Notes under the pieces: model-generated
Told to the model about the DNA's origin: nothing
Database searches by the model: none
Seen by the model: only the letters and a program-made list of their open reading frames with translations
Part shown: in pieces, positions 1 through 12,218 of the stretch
How the letters are laid out: each line of letters opens with the position of its first letter
Position numbering within the stretch: position 1 is the first letter of the stretch
Translations under genes and position numbers: made by a program
From: Asterias amurensis
Lineage: Eukaryota; Echinodermata; Asteroidea; Forcipulatida; Asteriidae
Assembly (NCBI RefSeq): GCF_032118995.1
Contig: NC_092665.1
Coordinates: 2,144,001 to 2,208,000 of the forward strand
Direction of reading: 5' to 3'
DNA length: 64,000 nt

Positions 1-110
1 TAGTCCTAGGAGATGTACAAATTGCACTGGTAGTCCTAAGTTAGGACGAGTAACTGGTCCTACATGTAACTCGAGATAAGACTAGTCCTAACTCTTTGTG
101 AAATCCACCC
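1..110. repeat. Inverted-repeat element fragment (GTCCTAAGTTAGGACGAG type), cut by window edge
   Basis: The motif 'cctaagttaggacgag' and the end 'cctaactctttgtgaaat' match a second copy at about 12473-12625, which has the same motif and the related end 'gttaggaagagtttggtga'. The left part lies outside the window. Probably a non-autonomous DNA element; no coding capacity is seen. Confidence 0.45.
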
Positions 111-269
111 CAGGCCTGATACTTCACAGAGGCACTGGAGGCGATTGCCTCAATGCCTCCTGGTCATTGCCTTAGTGCCCTTGAAATGCTCAAATTTCTC
201 ACGTGCCCTTTACCAAGGAGAAAATGCCTTGGTGCCCTTGCCCTTTCAAAAACGAAGCATACAGGCCTG
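111..269. repeat. CAGGCCTG-bounded MITE, copy 1
   Basis: The stretch starts and ends with 'caggcctg' and contains 'attgcctcaatgcc', 'ttgccttagtgccctt' and 'tttcaaaaacgaagcat'. Sister copies are at 707-846, 3238-3345, 8366-8590 and 61458-61631. It is a short non-autonomous repeat. The open frame across it is repeat-derived, not a gene. Confidence 0.6.
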
Positions 270-706
270 TATTTCCCTCTAAAAGGAAGTTGTATTCGAG
301 AAAACTGAAAACCCCCAAACCCCATCTGGTTTCGGTTGTAACAACCAAAATTAAGGACATTGTGTTAACAAAGACAATTTCGCATCCAACTTGCTCGCTC
401 CGGGGGCCATACTTACTGAAATGAGGGTGGGCGCGAGTCTCCGATGCCACCCGTTCGCTCCATGGGGGGCTGCAGGTCTGACGGAGCCTCGCTTTGGCAT
501 TGTGACGCAGTGTCGGAGGGCGCCCCCGTGCTACCGTCGCCGGGAACCAACTAAAGAGAAATAAATGAAAGTACCAGGTTGTCAATTATACACCATTTTG
601 AAAATTTTGCACTTGTCAGTGAAGAAATAAGAGAAATGGATTTGATTTGGTAAAATATATTTTTAGTCCAGCAAATTTGTTGCGCTGCTACGAAATAATG
701 TTGTTT

Positions 707-846
707 CAGGCCTGATGCTGCAATTGCCTCAATGCCCTACATGTATGTCATTGCCTTGGTGCCCCTTTAGCCCTTGAATAAAGGTGCCCTTTTACAGAGT
801 AGAAAATGCCTTGGTGCCCTTACCCTTTCAAAAATGAAGCATCAGA
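707..846. repeat. CAGGCCTG-bounded MITE, copy 2
   Basis: It starts 'caggcctgatgctg', then 'attgcctcaatgcc', 'cattgccttggtgcccc' and 'ttcaaaaatgaagcatcag'. Same internal order as the copy at 111-269; the right terminal repeat is degraded. Confidence 0.55.
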
Positions 847-3237
847 GATGTTGTTGTAAACCTAAAAAAGAATGATCTTTTCCATTTTGCAAACCATGAG
901 TGCATTTCTTAGCTACCGGGACTACAGGATCTGTTTTTCATTATCATCCAAAACATACGGTAAACCAAGCCCAATTGCTTGCAGAAATCTATTTATAAAT
1001 CCTTCCATTATTTCACGACTTGTAAAATGCATGACGTCATTACATGCCCCATTTTTCATGCACAGTGGCCAAGCGAGGGATTTTAAGACGGTAAAACCTG
1101 CACTGAAACAAATTAGTCCCTGGTTCCCCGACATAAATGAAAGGCAATTTAACACTTGGAGGGTTTTCTACTATCCTGTTCACCGCCATCAGCACAGACA
1201 GACAAAATTTACAAGGGATTTTTGTTTTCCTTGGTGGTTGTCGGCCTACTTGCTGTTCAAAGATGTTTTTAGGACATTTAATGGCAGACTACATGTACAT
1301 GTACTAAATATTGGATAGCTCATTTGATACTATTTCAGGGCTCGAATTTTGAAGATTCTGAGTTACACGTCCAGGGTTCCAAATTAGCAGTTGCTCGGTC
1401 GCCAAATGCCAGTGAGAATTTTGAGATGTTTTTAAAATTTCTCTGACACTAAACAGGAACAGAAAATCAGAGCTGTTTCCCTCAGAAGTTGCTTGCATTT
1501 GCATCAAACATTTACAGAACAAGAAATACAAAATACAGAATATTTTCCTCCTGAACAAGTTCAGACCAAGAATGTTGTGAGAATTTCTGAGAAATCCCCT
1601 AAGCTTGTTACTTTAATCACAGATCAATCAGCTGATAGAAACAGCTCTTGATGGACAAGCCTGGCACAATGGATGGGGAATTTGCTGGCCAGACACAAAC
1701 CCAGGCTAGGGCCAACCTTATTAAACGGGCTATTGTTACCCAGTCTGTTGTCCAAGGCTTAACCCAGCAGTAATGGGGGGGGGGGGGAGGTATTAAAGGG
1801 CTACTTACAATTTCATTATGGGTCATTCAGGGGATTTTTTTTTCATGGTAATGAGTGTTCCAATAATCGAAAGAAGGCAAGGTGTGTGTTCTAATCATGC
1901 TCCAACAAAAAAATTCAGGTTTTAGTTTTCCCAATTGTTCTTTTTCAAAATGTGAATATTGTTTTTGAAATTGGAAAAAGGTATCCAATGGTAACTGTGG
2001 TAACTATTCTTTGAAAAAATTTTTTATTTATTTATTTTCTCAAAACTTCAAAAAGTGGGGAAGATAAAGGCACATCAAATAAATAAAAGGTACATTTCAG
2101 AAACAGGCAGCATATTGCACCACAACAACTTGTAAACCATATATGGTGCTAAGAATTAGATCTTATATCTCAAATTTCGTCCATCTCCTTGCAGTAATAA
2201 TACCTGGCGCTTTGTATCCTTTGGCAAAAGGCGCATAATAATTACGGTTATTACTATTATTAGGATAGCCCTGACACTCTTGGACGACCCCCAGACCATC
2301 CTGACAAAGTATGAAACAAAAGGGTTTAGAGCGATCTGAGCAGCTGACCGAGAGTATCAAGATCATCACATTCAAGAAACTGGACGATGAGTTCCCTCTG
2401 AAAATGAGTTCCCTCTGATATAACCAAGTACTACGTTCTTCTTATCCAGCGCTTAGCTAAAACATCATTTTCACCATTGTAATCATTGCAACTTCATTAG
2501 TTCCATGCACATGTTTGTCTGCACAGCATTTGCCTAACCACCCACTAGGGGTCAAGGGTCACTGTGTCTCAACACCAGCTAAAACTGGAAGTCAAAAGAC
2601 ACAAGACAGTGCCCCCATGGTCGTAAATTATTGCAATGTTTTGACAGTTACCCTGCCAGGGTTGAAATGAGGAAGGCTAGACCAGAAACCAGATTTATAT
2701 TGCATGGTAATGTACTTTAAAGGGTCTGGCAGTGACTCTTAGTGGGACACAAAACTGAGGCCTATAGATTAACATACAATAAACTCACACAGACACTGTA
2801 TTAATGGTAGGAAGCTTCCCTTAAAATTGTACTTTCTGGGGTACTGTAGTTTTTGAGAAATGAGTAAAAAAAATATATAATAGTGTTCAGCTGAGGAGAT
2901 GCAGACTGTATGTAAAACGTATTTTCGTGACATTGTTTTCCTCATTTTTTAAAAACTACAGCACCTCAGCAAGTTAAATTTTTAAAGTACAAAAGTAAGC
3001 TTTCTACTATCATTACCTTCAAACCGTGTAAATAAAATATAAATCTGTGGACATTGTGTTTTGTGTTACAAACAGTACCCAAATCCCTTCAAGGCATCTG
3101 CAGATATCAACCATTCACAGACTGATGAAAAGGGAAACCAAGTTCTTGTTTTCCAGATGAAATTCTTGGAATTATTTTCGTCATCAGTCTGATTAATGAC
3201 AGCTTGAGATGTGACGAAAGATGCCCCGAGTACAGGA

Positions 3238-3345
3238 CCTGGCCTGATACTTAATACTGGCAAATTGCCTCCCTGGTACAAATTGCCATGGTGCTCTTTA
3301 TTTAAAATTCCCTCTTTGAAGTGCCCTGTGCCCTTTACTTGTCAA
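3238..3345. repeat. CAGGCCTG-type MITE, partial
   Basis: Contains 'ggcctgatacttaatac', 'caaattgcctccctgg' and 'gtgccctgtgccctttac', the same element order as copies 1 and 2. The right end is lost. Confidence 0.45.
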
Positions 3346-3387
3346 AGACAAAGTATAATCACACAGACAGTATCATATGCATGGATC

Positions 3388-3763
3388 TTAAAGGCAGTGG
3401 ACACTATTGGTAATTACTCAAAATATTTTTTTAGCATAAAACCTGACTTGGTAACAAGAAATGGGGAAAGGTAGATAGTATAAAACATTGTGAGAAACGA
3501 AGTGCCGTGGTTTTCGGGAAAGAATTAACTTTCAACAAATTTGATTTCCAGACCTCAGATTTAGAATTTGAGGTCTCGAAATCAAGCATCTGAAAGCACA
3601 CAACTTCGTGTGACAAGGGTGTTTTTCTTTCATGATTATCTCGTAACTTTGATGACCAATTGAGCTCAAGTTGTCACAGGTTTGTTATTTTATGCATACG
3701 TTGAGATAAACCAAGTGAGAAGGCTGGTCTTTGACAATTACCAATGGTGTCCAGTGTCTTTAA
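3388..3763. repeat. Palindromic MITE, AAAGGCAGTGGACACT family
   Basis: Left end 'ttaaaggcagtggacacta' and right end 'ccagtgtctttaa' are inverted repeats. The centre has the family inverted repeat around 'cgagacctcaa / ttgaggtctcg'. Full length is about 380 bp, with many sister copies (13612, 14622, 18603, 23079, 54836, 59739). Non-autonomous; no transposase. Confidence 0.8.
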
Positions 3764-4132
3764 AGCCGAACACTAAGTTATTTTATCTATTGGTGACTGA
3801 TATTTTCAAAGCTTATACAGTGTATATAGTCTGGTTCTTGAAAATATGCAAAATTAATCAAATTATGTGTACATAAGCGTGATTAGGTCCCATGCCAAAA
3901 CTGAACAGATAAAATAAAGGCCCTTGAACATGAATTTGTAGAATTAGAACACCTTCTTAAACACTTCTGGTTTTCACCAGTGCAAGATATTGACCTTGGT
4001 TGTTGACACGTCGCAGTGAAAATCAGCTCCTCACAATAATTTAATAGTTTTTATTATATTATTCCACTAAGATCTATGGCCACTCTGCAATAAAACCAGT
4101 TAAATGATTTGATACTTTGATCTTAGACCTCC

Positions 4133-4312
4133 AAGCCTGGAATTTCATCTTTGAGAGAGCGAGGCCATTTTCATTTTACAATGTTCAAAGGCTCTTCCAA
4201 TGGAAAACTTAAAGTCTATGGGAAATTTCTGAAGGGGCAGTCACCCAATCCAAGACCAGCTGGGGCAACAGAGACTAGTATACATGTGTCCTTTGTGTAA
4301 TTCCCAGGCCTG
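4133..4312. repeat. CAGGCCTG MITE, 'ggccattttcatttt' subtype
   Basis: Starts 'agcctggaatttcatctttg', continues with 'gaggccattttcatttta' and ends 'cccaggcctga'. The same subtype occurs at 5430-5770 and 6138-6373. Confidence 0.45.
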
Positions 4313-5253
4313 AGACTCGCCAAAAGGCATTCTGAATCTCTGGAGATGTATTCTTGATGATGATGCCTCGCCAGAGCATTGTGTCCCATTATATATTCAT
4401 CTCATCAACATTTGAGAACAACGTACAAAGTACAAAAATGGTCTGGTCATCGTTCTAGTTCCCCCAGAACACAGTGTCTTGTTTATCTGGGTCAAGATAC
4501 AGCCTCAAGGGAAGATATGATGTACAACATCAGTAACCTGATTTCAATCAAGTAATTATCTGAACGTTCGGAGTACATTGTAAGGTAAAGATCTGCCGTC
4601 ATATTTCGGGCGTTTGTAAAAAAAAAAATTAAAAAGCGGCAGGCCATTCAGTCTTTGGAAAGTTTCAACTTTGACCATATTTTGTCAATCATGCTGATTC
4701 AGTGACTGTTTGACAAAGGGTTTGCATTTTTGATGTTCTTGGTCAGAAATCCATTGATTACAAAAAAAATATTTGATTCTAAGAAGAAAATAATATTCAC
4801 ACAAAAACGGTACAGTCTGCTTTTCTTGAATACATCTTGTAAGTTAACAATTGAATCTTTTTTTTTACTGGTAATTTTAGGGAACTGCACCTTTATGCCA
4901 AGCGCCTTATACACAGGAAATTATGGTACATTGTACACTACATATGTGAGCTGCATGATGTTACACATGTAGGTATTCTTTAAAATCATAACTGCAGGCT
5001 GGATTGGTTTAAATCCATATATTGTAGCTCTATGGTGTATCCACGTACCTCATCATTCAAAACCACAGGATATGATAATGAATGATCAAACAGTAGGAGG
5101 GTTAATAATAGAAATTGAATTAGGCAGACCCTCATAATAATTCAAGAGAAAAAAGTATGCTATTTTTGTTGGAAAGGTGACAACACGACAAATGATTAAA
5201 AAAAGTTCAAAACAACATAAAAATCTTAAACTTTCAATGTTGATCCAACTTAC

Positions 5254-8200
5254 CCATGACACCACCCGGCCGTTGAAGCACGGCAGCTTCGTCTCATCGT
5301 CTACAATTTCTTCTTTGACGACTCTGCAAGTAAAGGAAGAGAGTGCACATGGCGTGTTATGATTTGTCATTCGAGAACCACGCCAATGAATTGAAGAAGT
5401 ATGGAATGGAAATAAACATTCAGTGCTGCAGGCCTGGATTTTTCATCTTTGAAACGACGAGGCTGTTGTCATTTTGCAAAGATCATACACTATACGGTTT
5501 ATAGTCTGGTTGTTTCTGCACGCACACATAGATCAGAATACAGTAGCAGCACCAATTCTAGTACATGTAGGGGGGTTGTACATTTGTACATTTTGTACAT
5601 TTGTACAACTTCTACAGGCCTTGAATTTCACGAAGGCCACTAAGACCATGGTCTCTGTTGCCCTGGTCTTGGCCTTAGTGCCCATCCCATCGATTTGATG
5701 ATTTTTCAATGGAAGTGCCCTTTGAAAATGAAAATAGCCTTGCCCTCCTAAAGATGAAATTTCAGGCCTGCTACTGCTACATGTAGGTACGAAAGCTCAG
5801 TGCATATTAAAAAGTAACCTTACTCAAATTGCACAAGCAGTATTTGCCTACTTTAAAAGTTAAAACTTGGGGCGGGGGTGGGTGCAAAATTACTGCAAAG
5901 CCTTTACGGTATGAAGTCGATCGTACTCTGTGATCAATCATAGTTAATGCACTCTGAGGTGATTCCTTATGGCCACTTCCTACTGACTTCTTTAAAAGCA
6001 AAGATTTTAAAGATAACCTTAAAATTGTAAAATGCATGACCTTAAGAAAAGGTAGGGAGAAATACGGCCGATGGATGTTAAAACCTGGCGGGTGCCACAA
6101 AAAGCGTGGTGGTGCGCCGACCTTTTGTGCATGTTGCAGGCCTGGAGTTTCATCTTTGAAAGGGCAAGGCCATTTTCATTTTGCAAAGGGCAAGGCCATT
6201 TTCATTTTGCAAAGGGCAAGGCCATTTTCATTTTGCAAAGGGCAGTTCCATTGGGAAATCTTAAAGTCTATGGGAAACTGTCGAAGGGGGAATTTTTTGA
6301 AGGGGCACCAAGGCCAAGACTAGGGGCAACGAAGGCCATGACTGAGTGGCCTGTGTGTACTGTAATTCCAGGACTGATATTGGAGAACACTGACCAAGTT
6401 TTCATAGAGCTCTAGTAACTTTTGTCAGGAACATAGAGTTATAAATAAGAACTAGAGGGCGCACTGGTGATGCTTCGTGCAGAAACGCAATGGGACCGCA
6501 AGGAGACACACGCGCCATTCTGTACACGTGTTGAATATGAAGTACACGTTGGAGTTTATGTTTTGAACGCTATACGCGATGCTGTTTTGTCAACATACAA
6601 AATGGCCACACAAACACACGCTGTGCGATGCCTGTTTTGCCAACTTAGAAAATGGCCGCCTGCGCGCATGCTGGGTCGCGTATGTAGGCCAGTGCGCCCT
6701 CTAGTTCTTATATTATAACTCTATGGACATGGTCAGGAATGACATTCCTCCATGGACTAGGCCTTCTGGTTAAACTTGCACAGGAAGTGGCTCTCTGGAA
6801 TCTCCGATACTCGGAGGTTATCAATTACTTACAGGAAATAATTCAAGTGTTTTTCATTTGCTGTAATCTGCGCTGTAATAGAGCATTAAACTTAAATGTG
6901 TGTCATACTGCCAACTCACAGATGGGGTGCATCAGAATAATATGGGGTGAAAGAGAATGTACTGGACCCCTGGAAAGTACCTTGAAAAGTATTGCGCAAG
7001 ACAATATTTAGACTTGGGGGCCTACATGTTCGTACATGTATAAATGTTAGTGTTACACAAAATCATCCTACAAAGTTCTAATTGTGGACACAAACTGTAA
7101 AAACTGAAAGTTTGTATTGCATTGTGTTCAACTTAATAGGGCCTAGAGTAACAGGGTTCTCCCATGCATGCATTAAGATGGCGTGGTATATCAGGTCGAT
7201 TCTAGGCCTGGGCGAATTATTCGAATATCCGGTTAATGGCGAATAGGTTTTCCTATCCGTAACCGCGAATGCCTTTTTTTTTCTTAACCGGATATCCGCA
7301 TACGGCGCGAATAGCTATACCGGATAGTTCTGTAATTACAGCCAAGTAACCGGATATTCTTTAATATCCGAATATCCGGGGACGTCGGGCGACAACTGAT
7401 ATGAATGTTTTGTCTGAATCCTTATGAAACTTCCATTGAGACAGCATAAAACAGCATAAATTAATTATTTAACTATGCTCACCTCCTTGAAGAGTTCAAA
7501 CAATGACATATCTGACGTATTTTGTTCAAAGATTACAAAAGTTTTCCTTCACGTAGAGTCAATCACGATCAAAAGAAAAAGCAAATCGCCATCTTTAAAT
7601 TAGATCCGGTCATTTTTATGAATGAACCGAGTGACACTGTCTAAAACTAATATCAATCCGCCCATAAGATCTCATTCACAAACGAACAGCGCCCTCTAGC
7701 GGCGAAAAAACTATTTGAATATCCGGTTAATTTCGGATATAATTTCGGATAGTTGGCCAGCGGTATCCGAATAACAAAATTTCACTATTCGCCCAGCACT
7801 AATATCAGGTCGATACATCGATTGCGGGCCAAAACCAACAAAACCATTTACTTCTTTTATGTAGGGCCTAAATGTATTAAACAGAACTCATAAAAATATT
7901 ATGTCAAGAAAAAAAACCATTTAGAATGACCCAGATTGCACAAAGGGCATTTTATTTAATAGAACTCCCGTGAAAATTGCCTGTGTTTATGGTTTTATAT
8001 TTCCTGGAAACAGACTGATGTGACAAGGGCTGGAATGTACACTTTCTCTAAAGGCACAACATTCTCAAAATCATGTCAGAAAAGAGTTCTAAACAAACAA
8101 TATTTTATTCGGTTTGTACTCGATCCTCGATTAACTTATTGGCGAGATCTGTATGAGGGACTCTACATGTAGGCCTACATTCCTGCTGAATATCTGACAG

Positions 8201-11111
8201 AAAACTTGAGAGGTCAGAGCCAGCAGTTTCACCCACATTTCACCCACGCCACAACGGTCGCCACCACAACACAAAGCAAACATCTTATCATATTGGACAC
8301 AGCTGTTTCATGTCTATTTGCCTAATTGTGATATTATTGGGAATGGAGTTTTTCAAAACCTAGCGTCAGGCCTGTAATTACAAAGAGGCAAAGGAAAGCA
8401 TGGTCTAACTCTCTGTTGCACTAAACAATTATGTTTGGCCCACAGTAGGCCAATGAAGGCCATGGCGGCAATTGCCTCCATTGCCCCTGGTCATTGCCTT
8501 GGTGCCCCTTCCTTGAAGCCCCTTGAAGAGTTCTACAATGTAATAGAGGAAACTAAAAAATGTGTTTGTGCCCTTAGCATCACGCCTGGTGTTGCAATGT
8601 GGATCACAGCTGTTTCATGTATTATGCCTTGTTTATTATAAATAGGGCCTATTATAATAAAATGGAGTTTCAATCATGTAATGTTAGCTTACAATTATAT
8701 TAGTCACCAAGAATCAAATTTACATAATGTAATGTATACGTATTACTAATTTAGGCCATGTAAAAAGAGCCATGCACCAGTCCAATTGATGCGCATGATC
8801 GGCACGCACACGATTCTGAGTGAAACTAGCAACCATCACGGCGTGCTGATTTTGAAACAATGCGGAAAAAGACTAAAACGCCAATTATTACATGGCGTTC
8901 ATCTTGGTAGCTTGATTCATTTTTAAACTGTACATGACTTCCCACGATGCATTGCTGTATATTTTGAAGAGTTATACTAGAGGACGCACAAGCCTACATG
9001 TAGATACGCGGCCAGGTGTACGGCCATTTTCTAAATTGACAAACAGCATTGCATAGCATTATAACACACACAAACTTGTGCTTTGTATCCAACGCGCGTA
9101 CAACTCCTTGGTCCCGTTGCGTTTTTGCACGCAGCATCACACAATGCGCCCTGTAGTTCTTAGCATAACTCTATGGTGCATTTACATGTATGGGCTGTTA
9201 AAGAATACTAATTGGTTTTGCATTAAAATGTTTTTACTACAACTTGGAAAATCACCAACAACAAATGTGCGAAACTTCTCCAGTGGAGAAATTTCAATCT
9301 CAACCAACATGACTGAATGTAGATTTGATTTACAAATTCAAAGTAGGGCTGCAATTTAATTTGTGGGCAAGTCGACCTAGATGAATTTGACCAATTTGAA
9401 TTTTACACGACCCGCAATGGTATACATCGTACAATGAAAATAATTGGGCTAAAACTTATTTCCTTTTTTCTGACGTAGGCAACAAAAACAACTAAAATTC
9501 TGACAATGACACCGCAACCAAGAAAGGGACAATTTGACAAACATACAAATTTGACAAATACCTGTGCGGCAGTTGTACATTGTAAAAAAATATTGATTTT
9601 CTTGATCATGTTATTTCTGACTAAATGAATGCATGTTGTTGCCAATTTAAATGAAGAGCAGATATTGCTTGCTATGTTAATTAAAGCAAGTGCTAAAAAT
9701 AGACGCAATATTAATGCCCAAGGTTGGTTGCAGAGTATGGATGAATATGGACTTGATTCAAGTCTTAGACCGCGGTTATTCTTATCTGCATCTCCGCCAC
9801 AAACACGCCCCCACATAATAGTAGGCTGATCGTAGGCTAAATGACGAAGGTTGATCACAAGAGGGCGCTGTTTTTAGCGGCTTTCAGGACGTCTTAAAAA
9901 CCACGATCAAAGACTTGGAACCAAGTCTAGGATGAATACCAATGATGGCTGGGTCTTGGATTGAAATGTCAAATTTTTTAGATTTTTTTGACAGGTCTAC
10001 AGTAGGTCCTAATTGCAGCTTTTAGGGAAAAGAAACACAAACGATTAGTTATTTTGTTTACAATAACAATCACCAAAATCATCACTCAGTCTTGATGTTG
10101 GGTGCACATTCACAAATATACATTCTTTGTAGGCCTACCAAACAAAAAGTAGGTTAACATCTGACCATTTTACATCAGTATCATCATAAACGAAATTAAA
10201 AATAAATAAACATAATAAATTGTTTTCCCATGGGGTTCCCCTGTATTTAATGTGCTTATAAATAAAACTCTGCTTTTGTATCATTTTTTTTAACAGAACA
10301 TGCCACCAGAGTGTATACTTCAACCATAGATAGAGCAAAGACATGCTCTATGCTTCAAAAGTACAAATAAATACATGTATTTTTTGAAATAAATGTGAAT
10401 TGGTCAAATCACATTTTCCCAGCAGTTTAATTTTAATAAACCAATTCTGTACTTTATCATACATGTAATGTATGTAAACTTTATGTGTCATTACTCATTG
10501 ATTATAAAACAAAATCATTAAATTAGCATGTTCAAAATAAAAACAGGTAATGATTCCATCAAAGATAATACATAATGTTCAAACTTCATCTCCAATGTGT
10601 TTATAAAAACTACTATCACTGGTCCATCACGCATTTCATACATTGTGTTGTGTTCTGCAGTCAAATTAAACACAAACAATGCCGCATTTGGCACGTCACA
10701 TGAACACCACACGACAGTACCGTTTGGTCAAGCAAATCGGTCACTTTCTTCAAGAAAAAAATATTTGAAACTCCAGAAGGCTACGCCCAAATCCTTCAAA
10801 AACTCACACCACTGTGTTCATACAAGGACTCCATCATTATAAAAGTCTACTATCTGAAGTGGAATTTCGGAATCAAGTCGAAGATCATTGAAGAAAATGT
10901 GAAATTCCAAAGGTACTTCAGCAAGATGTGTGCTCACAAAATCTACTCACCCAAAATCATCGTCCATTGATTTAAAGAAAAATTTGTAGTTCGGCCGGTT
11001 AAGAACATTCTTAAAATCGCCCAAAGTCACTTGATCAGCAGGAATTGGTAATTTCACAAGATATGGTGTGTCTTCATCGTCTATATGGTATATAATTTTG
11101 GTCTCCTCCAT
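5254..11111 (-). CDS. DVL: Dishevelled, 5' part (DIX domain; coding exons 1 and 2), truncated by window
   Basis: Minus strand. Coding exon 1 is 10951-11111 (53 codons + 2 bases, ATG at 11111, donor gtgagt). Exon 2 is 5254-5323 (1 base + 23 codons, acceptor ttgcag, donor gtaagt). The joined 77 residues begin [20 protein letters not shown] and include [31 protein letters not shown] and [11 protein letters not shown], which is the N-terminal DIX domain of dishevelled almost residue for residue. Dishevelled is the cytoplasmic hub of Wnt signalling: the DIX domain polymerises head to tail and recruits Axin. The PDZ and DEP domains are not in this window. Intron 1 is 5.6 kb and full of MITEs. The start codon fits the family's usual first residues. 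Identification is firm; which vertebrate paralogue it matches cannot be told from DIX alone. Confidence 0.93.
5429..5770. repeat. CAGGCCTG-type repeat cluster in dishevelled intron 1
   Basis: 'caggcctggatttttcatctttg' at 5430, an internal 'caggccttgaatttcacgaagg' near 5617, and the closing 'gatgaaatttcaggcctg' near 5754 suggest one copy with another inside it. The sequence begins about 105 bp upstream of exon 2. Confidence 0.4.
6138..6373. repeat. CAGGCCTG MITE with internal 26-bp triplication
   Basis: Starts 'caggcctggagtttcatc'. From 6162 three head-to-tail copies (starts 6162, 6188, 6214) of a 26-bp unit 'gggcaaggccattttcattt...' are nearly identical. It ends near 'attccaggactgatattgg'. 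The local open frames here come from the repeat. Confidence 0.5.
6430..6725. repeat. MITE with CATAGAGTTATA...AACTAGAGGGCGCACT ends
   Basis: The left end 'catagagttataaataagaa' followed by 'ctagagggcgcactgg' is inverted at the right as 'ccagtgcgccctctag' then 'ttcttatattataactctatg'. This gives terminal inverted repeats of about 36 bp. Other copies are at 8965-9176 and 50326-50571. Confidence 0.75.
7201..7801. mobile_element. Non-autonomous DNA transposon, TAGKSCTGGGCGAAT ends
   Basis: The left end 'tctaggcctgggcgaatta' and right end 'attcgcccagcactaa' are inverted. Internal blocks of 'gaatatccggttaat' recur near both ends. A 13-bp direct repeat 'atatcaggtcgat' flanks it (7188-7200 and 7802-7814), consistent with a target-site duplication, although hAT elements, whose ends these resemble, normally make 8 bp. 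No transposase frame is present. Confidence 0.65.
8366..8590. repeat. CAGGCCTG-type MITE, diverged
   Basis: Begins 'caggcctgtaattacaaag', contains 'ggcaattgcctccattgcc' and 'cattgccttggtgcccctt' and ends near 'atcacgcctggtg'. Confidence 0.4.
8965..9176. repeat. MITE with GAGTTATA...CTAGAGG ends
   Basis: Left 'gagttatactagaggacgca' and right 'tgcgccctgtagttctta' plus 'cataactctatgg' match the ends of the element at 6430-6725. Diverged copy. Confidence 0.6.
9748..9929. mobile_element. Hairpin-ended MITE (TGGACTTG...CAAGTCTA) with 9-bp target duplication
   Basis: Each end carries its own short palindrome: 'gacttgattcaagtc' at the left and 'agacttggaaccaagtct' at the right. The perfect 9-bp direct repeat 'ggatgaata' flanks it (9739-9747 and 9930-9938). 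The same architecture is seen at 24806-24990 and 26746-26955. No coding capacity. Confidence 0.7.
9930..10950. other. Dishevelled intron 1, unique AT-rich sequence
   Basis: No exon or clear repeat boundaries are seen. Open frames at 10135-10842 have no recognisable domain, codon bias or splice support. Confidence 0.5.
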
Positions 11112-12206
11112 TTTCAGACGGCCGAAAATCGGCTAAAATATCCCGGTTCCCTTCAAAGAAAAATTCAGCTTCGTTCACCACATTCTTCGCGAACACGACG
11201 TCCATGCACTAAACATCACACACTGTATATTCAATGGGGAATCTCAGCAAACTGGCCATTCACGCATGCTAATGACCCCGGAGAAGTCATGAATATTTAA
11301 ATCACACGACATTCTCTGTGGCTCTCTCACTCCCTCTGGAAAGCTTAAAACTCTGCGTACAGAAATTTTACTGGGATTTATTAATTCTTGCGATTTGGAA
11401 TACAAAGCATTAATATTCTGGTTCATGTTTTCAGTATTTTGAGTTTGACAAAATAATTGGATTTAAAGACAACATTAAAACAACAGGCTATGTCGAAGAG
11501 TTACGGCTGTTTCACCGATTAACATAATCTTTCGGACAACAGTCGTCGTGTTTTTCATCCAAAAAGTAAAGATGGCGGCGCCCTTGTGCTAAATCTTGTT
11601 GTGCATGCTGTGTACACAGACTTCGTAAGCCTCATCATTGTGGTTATTTTGCCTTTTTAAAGCAGTCAAGAGCAGTGTGTTTTTCCTGTTTATTCGTGAG
11701 TAAATAAATGTGCCCTTACTGGTCTGGTTGGGAATATTATAACTACGAATGATTCATTTTGTGCTAAATTTTGAGATCCTTTTTTTATGACATTTGACTT
11801 GTTTATAAAAATAAAAACATTTATTAAGTTGGCCTATTGTCCGATTGACTAAATAATAAAAAATGTTCGTAGAAATTTGTACTTATAAATGAATAATTAT
11901 ATTGTTACTGTTCTTTCACAATTTTCTCTATCAATCATGTATGCTTTTTATTATAAAAGACAAAAAGCGACTGTCTAGTCCTTGCTCTAAAAAAAAATAT
12001 ATGATTGGACATGGTTGAGAAGTCAGGTTGGCGCAGTGTAGGTTCACGATAACCATGATAACGTAACCCTCCTCCCTATGGCGAGATAATAATAATAATA
12101 ATAAGGGAGTAGAGCGTCAAAGTCACTGATGGGTCTAATCATCGGTCAAATTTTGAAGACAGATTCAACAACAGCTCTCATCTTTTCGTTTTCATTTTTT
12201 TTTCAG
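11112..12206. promoter_or_regulatory. Divergent promoter region of dishevelled and GTF2H2
   Basis: Only 1.1 kb separates the two divergent start codons. 'aaagatggcggc' at 11568-11579 is a good match to the YY1-type element (AAGATGGCGGC) common at housekeeping promoters. Immediately downstream, 'cttcgtaagc' and 'tattcgtgagta' are candidate donors for a GTF2H2 5' untranslated exon, which would splice to the acceptor 'tttttcag' at 12206. No TATA box is evident. Transcription start sites are inferred, not seen. Confidence 0.5.
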
Positions 12207-12218
12207 AGGAAATTAAAA

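Larger units (their letters stand above)
270..5253. other. Non-coding stretch, probably dishevelled intron 2
   Basis: Apart from the repeats listed separately, I see no convincing exon. The next dishevelled exon (after codon 76) should lie to the left on the minus strand. No basic-Ser linker, PDZ or DEP sequence was found, so it lies either in diverged sequence here or, more likely, beyond base 1. A minus-strand open frame near 2163-2375 has an Asn-rich stretch but no recognisable domain. Confidence 0.5.

Noticed and set aside
199-585. 128-codon minus-strand open frame
   Set aside because: Overlaps a CAGGCCTG repeat and GC-rich flank; no domain, and it has no splice or homology support.
2163-2375. 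Minus-strand Asn/Tyr-rich frame as a third dishevelled exon
   Set aside because: No match to the known dishevelled linker, and borders lack convincing phase-0 acceptor and donor; left as unassigned.
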